Origin: an uncultured Bacteroidales bacterium
GTDB taxonomy: Bacteria > Bacteroidota > Bacteroidia > Bacteroidales > Bacteroidaceae
Assembly (NCBI GenBank): GCA_902768125.1
Contig: CACXKA010000016.1
Location: forward strand, 1 to 48,130
Length of the DNA stretch: 48,130 nucleotides
Reading direction: 5' to 3'
Shown: positions 43,260-48,130 of the stretch, one piece after another
Layout: each line of letters starts with the position of its first letter
Numbering within the stretch: the first letter of the stretch is position 1
Notes under the pieces: generated by a model
What the model was told of the DNA's origin: nothing
What the model saw: only the letters and a program-made list of their open reading frames with translations
Databases searched by the model: none
Position numbers and translations under genes: made by a program

Positions 43260-43705
43260 TCATTTCAACAATCTGAAACGCCTTTTCAGCGGTTCGAGTT
43301 CTTTCGGGTCGTAATCTGTTTCTCCCGTTCCGTTCAGCCAATTACTCATGTTCACTTTGTTCAGGTTGGTGCCAAAACGGTTATTGTACCATTCTGCATC
43401 AATTGGAGGCAACAGCACCTCTGCTTCCATCGCTGCGCGTTGGGGCATACAGCCTCCTTCACCAACTGGCAGAGCAATCCCAAGGCAGGGTACAGCTTCT
43501 CCTCGTCCGTGTAGCCCTCCTGCTTCGTCTCCTTCTTCTCGTGGCAATAGTTGTTCTGATTCTGGATGGTGTTCACATGTTGCGCTCCCGATGCCACATA
43601 CACCAGACTGATGTTGCATCCACGCTGATTTTGTTCCGTCTGTTGCAATTGTCGTAGCAGACGGCTGAAGAAGTCAAAGGCTTCCTCGTCCTTCTCACTT
43701 GTCAT
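43260..43705 (-). pseudogene. Frameshifted gene at the head of the accessory module
   Basis: The first frame starts at 43705 (MTSEKDEEAFDFFSRLLRQL) and is meaningful through ISLVYVASGAQHVNTIQNQN and YPALGLLCQLVKEA; the second frame continues with GCMPQRAAMEAEVLLPPIDA, EWYNNRFGTNLNKVNMSNWL and ends PLKRRFRLLK at 43260. They join if one base is added near 43450, for example a third G in GAGGC. The joined protein would have about 148 residues. I do not recognise it. It may be a true frameshift or a base-calling error; no slippery heptamer is visible. Confidence 0.7.
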
Positions 43706-43734
43706 TGTTGTTATATAAAAGGTTTTGGATTAAT

Positions 43735-43949
43735 AAAAAAACGGAGAGCGTGGACTGTGAATTGGGAGTATAACAAAGCCCCTCGGGTTTTAGCCCACCC
43801 ATTCGCAATTGTTAATACTGCCAAAGCCCACGCTTCCGTTTATAGGATGCGTGAGCAGGCAGCCGTCTTTACTTGCGAATGTCTATGTGAATGGCTAAAT
43901 TCGAGAGACTTTCAAGAAAGCTGTCGGTTGCTCCTTCTTATATTATCTT
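43735..43949 (-). ncRNA. Rod-shaped structured RNA with its own promoter and a T-run end
   Basis: From the promoter at 43955-43986 the minus strand would yield about 215 bases. Five helices stack into one rod, positions given as 5' arm/3' arm: P1 43902-43912/43775-43785 (11 bp, two G-U), P2 43893-43899/43789-43795, P3 43873-43881/43800-43808 (9 bp perfect), P4 43858-43862/43818-43822, P5 43849-43856/43826-43833, with a 15-base apical loop. Between P3 and P4 lies a nearly symmetric 10/9-base bubble, as in 6S RNA. An alternative stem pairs 43826-43839 with 43741-43755, right before seven T. It is either a 6S-type RNA (Bacteroidales-1 is a candidate name) or a switching leader of the gene at 43705. 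Confidence 0.65.
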
Positions 43950-43954
43950 GGGTA

Positions 43955-43986
43955 CAAAGGTAATGAGATTTCCCTATACGCCCAAA
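43955..43986 (-). promoter_or_regulatory. Promoter of the structured RNA
   Basis: On the minus strand TTTG (43983-43986) and TACCTTTG (43955-43962), exactly 20 bases apart, a full consensus match. No protein gene starts within 240 bases downstream. Confidence 0.75.
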
Positions 43987-44043
43987 TATATTCATGTTTT
44001 TTTATGGACTCATGGCGATTCTGTTGGGTTTTATTTAATATTA

Positions 44044-45618
44044 TTAATTGATTTCCGACAGTGTTGTTTTCATATCCTCTAACTGCTGCAGGAACAATTC
44101 GTAATTGTTGGAGAAGTAGTTGAGGGAGTTGCGCATGAGCTGCCCGTCAGGTGAAACGGTCACATAATGGGGAATGCCACTGAACTGTAGGAGTTCCATC
44201 AGCTGATCCAGTTCCTTCCGAGTGACGGGATAACAGTCGGCACCAAGCAGGTTCTCGCTGACATATTGTTTATACTCATCATTCGTCTCCGGATTATCCT
44301 CCTGTGCCACGAAAATGAGGCGCAGGTCGGGATTGTCTTTCAGACGAAGGCGCAATTCGAGACTCTCCTGAATGGCTTTCTTGCAAGGGCTGCACCACAT
44401 CGCCCAGAAGTCTATCAGCACGAACTTACCACGATAGGGAGCAATGATCTTCTCCAGCAACGCCTTGCCTTCACCCTCTGGAATCGGATAGGCAGGCGCT
44501 CTGTTAAACGTGGAGGCGAAGAGACGTTCGGCTTCCTTGCGCAATTCGGGTTGTGTGAAGCCGTCAATGGCACGTAGATGAACGGTGTCCAACGGCTCGT
44601 ATGATTTCTCATAAGCCCTGCGATCCTCTTCTGTCATTGTCGTATCCGCCATTGCTTGCGAACGGCGCAAATACGCCTCCTTGGCTGTCGTGAGTACCCC
44701 TGGCAGTTTCTGCATCATCGCCATCTGAGTCAGCAGATTGTCCCCATCATCCATCATCTTGTTCATCGCTTGTCGCAGTTCCTGAAGTTCTTCCGCATAA
44801 TACTGGAGCATCGTTGCGTTTGCGCAGACAGGTGTTCTTGCCAGATAATTAGCCAATGTGGAATATGCTGAGGAGACAAACATGACGGGGTCGTTCAATG
44901 GCAAATATTGAAGCGGGACATAGTATTCAGGGGCACACAGTTCAGCAAAATAAGTGCTGTCTGACAAGGAGCGCAGCAAGTCGGCACGAAACAATGAGCC
45001 GTGCCTACTCAAGAAATATCCACAAATAAAATCAAGAGCCTCTGCATGAGCCAGTTTCTGCTCATAGGAAGTGAAGTGTTTGGCATCAGCTAAGGCTTTA
45101 AGTTTATCAAGTGTCGTGCGAATGAGACTGTCGCAAATGGCTGTGTGGCGTTTCAAATCGCTCTTGTCTGCCAACAACATGCGGTATTCGTTCGTGAAAT
45201 CCAGTTTTTCTTTTAATAGGCGCTCAACTTTTTTTGCTGAACTCCCTGCACTATAGTCACAGTTCCAATGTCCGTCTGCATCTTGTTTCAGTTCCATCTG
45301 CAACGTCTCGCCTGGCACAAGGTAATACTGCACCTGCTCATTCTCGGAGAATGTCAACGTGTTGAGCACAGGATGTCGCAACAGCATTCGACACATGAAA
45401 CTGCCATCAGAAGCCACCTCTGCAATGCCATCCTTGGAGGCATTCGACAAAGCATTGTGCCATTGATAATCAATAGCCTTAGGCATGCAATCCGGATTCC
45501 CTCCCACTATCTTTCCGACAATGAATGCCGAATCCGTACGGAAGAACGGTTCTTTCTCTTGTCCCATTGCCACCATAGCGACAACCGCCAGCACGAAAGT
45601 GATAATTGTTCTTTTCAT
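44044..45618 (-). CDS. Secreted thioredoxin-like (TlpA-type) protein
   Basis: 524 residues. Signal peptide MKRTIITFVLAVVAMVAMGQ. A long N-terminal region (about 25-380) with a DUF4369-like beta part (FIVGKIVGG, LVPGETLQMELKQD) and helices, then a thioredoxin domain: RGKFVLIDFWAMWCSPCKKA with the CxxC near 408-411, cis-Pro in FSGIPHYVTVSPDG near 485. Such proteins reduce or isomerise disulfides in the periplasm. The next gene upstream is a paralogue that is broken; the gap between them is four bases. Confidence 0.88.
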   Translation of the reverse strand: MKRTIITFVLAVVAMVAMGQEKEPFFRTDSAFIVGKIVGGNPDCMPKAIDYQWHNALSNASKDGIAEVASDGSFMCRMLLRHPVLNTLTFSENEQVQYYLVPGETLQMELKQDADGHWNCDYSAGSSAKKVERLLKEKLDFTNEYRMLLADKSDLKRHTAICDSLIRTTLDKLKALADAKHFTSYEQKLAHAEALDFICGYFLSRHGSLFRADLLRSLSDSTYFAELCAPEYYVPLQYLPLNDPVMFVSSAYSTLANYLARTPVCANATMLQYYAEELQELRQAMNKMMDDGDNLLTQMAMMQKLPGVLTTAKEAYLRRSQAMADTTMTEEDRRAYEKSYEPLDTVHLRAIDGFTQPELRKEAERLFASTFNRAPAYPIPEGEGKALLEKIIAPYRGKFVLIDFWAMWCSPCKKAIQESLELRLRLKDNPDLRLIFVAQEDNPETNDEYKQYVSENLLGADCYPVTRKELDQLMELLQFSGIPHYVTVSPDGQLMRNSLNYFSNNYELFLQQLEDMKTTLSEIN

Positions 45619-45622
45619 ATAT

Positions 45623-47800
45623 TTATTTCTCTTTCTTATCTACTTGATTGAAGAATATTTTCATCGCGCCCACATTGCGAGCATCAGCATTGATGTCGTA
45701 GAGTTTTCCCTCTTTGTCGAAGATCTTATAGTAGGGGAAGCCATCCACTTGCAGGAACTCTTCGATGGCACGTTGCTGTTCTGCGGGCAGATTGTAGTGA
45801 ACAATGTTGTCGCCCGTCAGGTTGTATGCCTTGATAACGTTCTCCATTCTTCATCAGAAGTACTGTTCGCCAGATAGAGATAGACGATATCGTGGTCTTT
45901 CAGCGCATCCTTCAGTTCGTGCGACTCCTTTAAGGCAGCCTTGCATGGTCCACACCAAGAACCCCAGATGTCCAAATAAACGAACTTTCCCCGATACGGC
46001 TCTATCAGTTTTGCCAACAAAGCCTCTCCATCATCGATACCCTCCACTTCGTCTGCGGAGCGAAGGCTTCGGGTGGCAGTGAATTGCTGGTTCCGAAGTT
46101 CAACAAACTTCTGGTACACTTGCATCACACACTCATGCAACGTCGGAACTGTCACCAGTTCGTCCACGTATGTCAGAGCCGCGTTGGGTAACGGATGGAT
46201 GCGCTCATCCATCCATTTATTCATCTGCCGTGCAAACATCAGCGACTTGATGAATGAGTCCACCTTCATTCCTTTTATATATTCATAGAAGGGTGTGATC
46301 TGTGCCATCATGAACATCTCACGAGCCTCTTCTTCAGACGAAGCTAAATAAGTGATTCGTTTGGGAGCAGTGAAGAACTCAATCACAGTTGTATAATAAG
46401 ACAGCGGATAGTTGATGCGCTCTGTCGCCAAGAGCGAGGTGTTTAAGTGTCTCAGCAGCTCATCATTGATGAAATCGACCGCAGCGGCGGGGAGGGTGTC
46501 ATTTTCCATACAATCCATACAGCGATAGATCAGCCAACTTACAGCACCAGAACGTGCTATGTTCTCCGCTTGAATCCGAAAGCGTTCCGACAAAGTGGGA
46601 TTCGCTTGGCAGACACTGTCAACTGCCGCGAGATCTGTGCGGATGCATGCCTTGCAAACATCCATGTAGTTCACAATATCGTTGGCAGTGATTGAATCCC
46701 TTTTCTCTGGGGTGTCCGACTTACTCGGCACATGATGGGCAAAGAGTTCGTTCTGCAAACGTGCATTCTTTCCCATCACCAGTTGCTGTCCTGTCTCTTT
46801 GTCCCAAAGCATGAAATAAGTCTCTCCTGGCTCCACTATAACATCCCATTGGTCCCAATCATAAAGGTCTATCGTTTGCAGATTCACCACAGGGAAGGTG
46901 ACTTGGAAGCGTCCCAACGAATCAAGAGGTATCTCTTCATCATAGCCACTCAGATAATTTCCCTCATACAAATCGGTGAAATAACTGAATATATGTATGT
47001 TGTCCATCTTCTCCTTCGAATGGAGGACGGCTCCCACAATGGTGACCGAATCCCCCTGTCGGAAAGCATTGTCGTGAAACTCGGTACTCATGTCCTTGGT
47101 GGGGTAATCGGGCAGAAATCTATCTGTAATCATCGAATACACTTCTTTCTTTCCTTGCTTCGTGTCAATCTGTATGATGCGCTTGCCCTGCTTGTCTTTG
47201 CCTACCTTCACATCCAGACATCTGATAACAGGTTTGTCGTAACGGAATTCATCTTTGCCAATCTTTACATTCAGCCATCCTGACTCATTCCATATCGTGA
47301 ATGTGGCTTTATCTACAGGCTTGTTCACATCTGGTTTTTCCATGTAGTTCCAGAACTGACCATCATAAATCACAAAATCCTCCAAGAAAGCAATGTCCCA
47401 ATCTCCTGTTCTCTCATTTCTCCAATAGGAAGGAAAGAACTGTAGGCAGTGGCGGGAAATGAAACACCACATCACGTTTACCGTCTTTATTTGTCCGTTC
47501 TTGCTTGTTCAATTCTATTCCATCAGCAGAGAGAACGGTGTAGCGGTTATTGCCAACTTTCAGGTAGGTGTCACTTGCAAATAGGAACCAATAATCAGGG
47601 ATAGGAGTTTGCATCACGGTTATGTACACCAAGGTCTCCATATCCATTAGTTCAACCCTCGTCACATCTAAGAATAGCCCGGTTCCAGTACCATTATGTG
47701 ACCTAAACTCTGTGGTGGGCTTTTCCCACACAACCTTTGTCTGTCCCATTGCCATCATTGCGGCAACGACCAGTACGAAAGTAAGAATTGTTCTTTTCAT
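45623..47800 (-). pseudogene. Second thioredoxin-like protein, broken by two frameshifts
   Basis: Three consecutive frames make one protein of about 725 residues: 47800 to about 47425 (signal peptide MKRTILTFVLVVAAMMAMGQ to FHFPPLPTVLSFLLE), about 47420 to 45835 (NERTGDWDIAFLEDFVIYDG to ANSTSDEEW, with the CxxC in DIWGSWCGPCKAAL), and about 45845 to 45623 (ENVIKAYNLTGDNIVHYNLP to the end). Removing one A from AAA near 47424 and adding one G to GG near 45845 restores the frame. All conserved parts are present and not eroded, so the damage is recent or technical. Confidence 0.8.
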
Positions 47801-47817
47801 TGTTAATTTGTTTGTTC

Positions 47818-48130
47818 TTATATTTTCATATAATGATCAATCACCTTTTTCATCCTACCCTCAAAAATAGATTGTGGAATCATCTCTTTCAATGTTTCTT
47901 TGGAAATCGTATCTCTCATGGTTTCATTGATGAGTGCACGGCGCATTATATAATACATGGCACAACCCTCCTCATCACCGTGTCGCTTCAGGTAGTTCTT
48001 TATGATGGAGTCTGATTCTGTTTTGTGAATATGTGGTCCTCTCACCAGTTCGTCCGCTTTCTTCCATTGCTCATAAAGACCAGTGCCGCTTAAATAGAAT
48101 TGGTCGTCCACCACCTTCAATTCTGCTGTT
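47818..48130 (-). CDS. C-terminal fragment of an unknown protein at the window edge
   Basis: The frame is open from base 48130 to a TAA at 47818 (about 103 residues). There is a Met at 48120, but the frame continues beyond it to the edge, so the start is unknown. Helical, with YLKRHGDEEGCAMYYIMRRA. It lies 17 bases upstream of the broken thioredoxin gene and probably in the same operon; it could be a third member of the family's N-terminal type, but no thioredoxin motif is visible. Confidence 0.6.
   Translation of the reverse strand, partial: TAELKVVDDQFYLSGTGLYEQWKKADELVRGPHIHKTESDSIIKNYLKRHGDEEGCAMYYIMRRALINETMRDTISKETLKEMIPQSIFEGRMKKVIDHYMKI

Noticed and set aside
43430-43460. Programmed ribosomal frameshift in the module gene
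   Set aside because: No slippery heptamer and no clear downstream stimulator; a single-base loss is the simpler explanation.
43757-43963. A 68-codon frame on the plus strand over the structured RNA
   Set aside because: The helices and the minus-strand promoter explain the sequence better, and the peptide has no recognisable features.

Overview
The window is a stretch of a Bacteroidales chromosome, most probably Prevotellaceae. The signs are the many promoters of the Bacteroidetes type (TTTG, about 20 bases, then TAnnTTTG), the weak ribosome binding sites, the family content (TonB-dependent receptor with a carboxypeptidase-like N-terminus, TamL, DUF4296, DUF5687, a gamma subunit with a large periplasmic domain, VirE/DUF3987) and a propionate-type sodium-pumping decarboxylase operon. 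Species cannot be fixed from sequence reading alone.

Layout. 1-12.4 kb: mostly plus-strand housekeeping genes: a lipoprotein, asnA, a TonB-dependent receptor, panB, pgk, a solute-binding lipoprotein, a TPR protein and a UPF1-like helicase. 12.4-13.2 kb: a small frameshifted gene and a Glu-Glu-Ser tRNA cluster on the minus strand. 13.2-17.8 kb: mazG facing a minus-strand operon (DUF4375-like, smpB, metH). 18.1-24.6 kb: a tight plus-strand operon pyrB-pyrI-ileS-lspA-DUF4296. 24.6-28.0 kb: a small unknown ORF, an RNA methyltransferase and tamL. 28.1-32.8 kb: a minus-strand operon for methylmalonyl-CoA epimerase and decarboxylase (mce, mmdA, gamma, biotin carrier, beta), the last steps from succinate to propionate, with sodium export. 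32.9-38.4 kb: ftsK, a LolA-like protein, a DUF5687 membrane protein and an ABC ATPase. 38.4-39.2 kb: two small unknown genes. 39.3-44.0 kb: an accessory, phage- or plasmid-like module with a P5-like virion or lysis protein, a primase/helicase-like VirE-DUF3987 protein, an unknown protein, an OB-fold-like small protein, a frameshifted gene, and at its head a rod-shaped structured RNA with its own promoter. 44.0-48.1 kb: tandem secreted thioredoxin-like proteins, one broken by two frameshifts, and a partial gene at the edge.

The points most worth a second look are: the structured RNA at 43735-43949, which can form two mutually exclusive structures next to a T-run; the promoter at 43128-43159 with a perfect inverted repeat over its -33 box and five decamer direct repeats behind it; a dispersed family of 7-bp tandem repeats at gene borders, in promoter spacers and inside the DUF3987 gene; and four genes broken by single-base changes, three of them clearly and one arguably at short homopolymers, which may be real decay or sequencing error.
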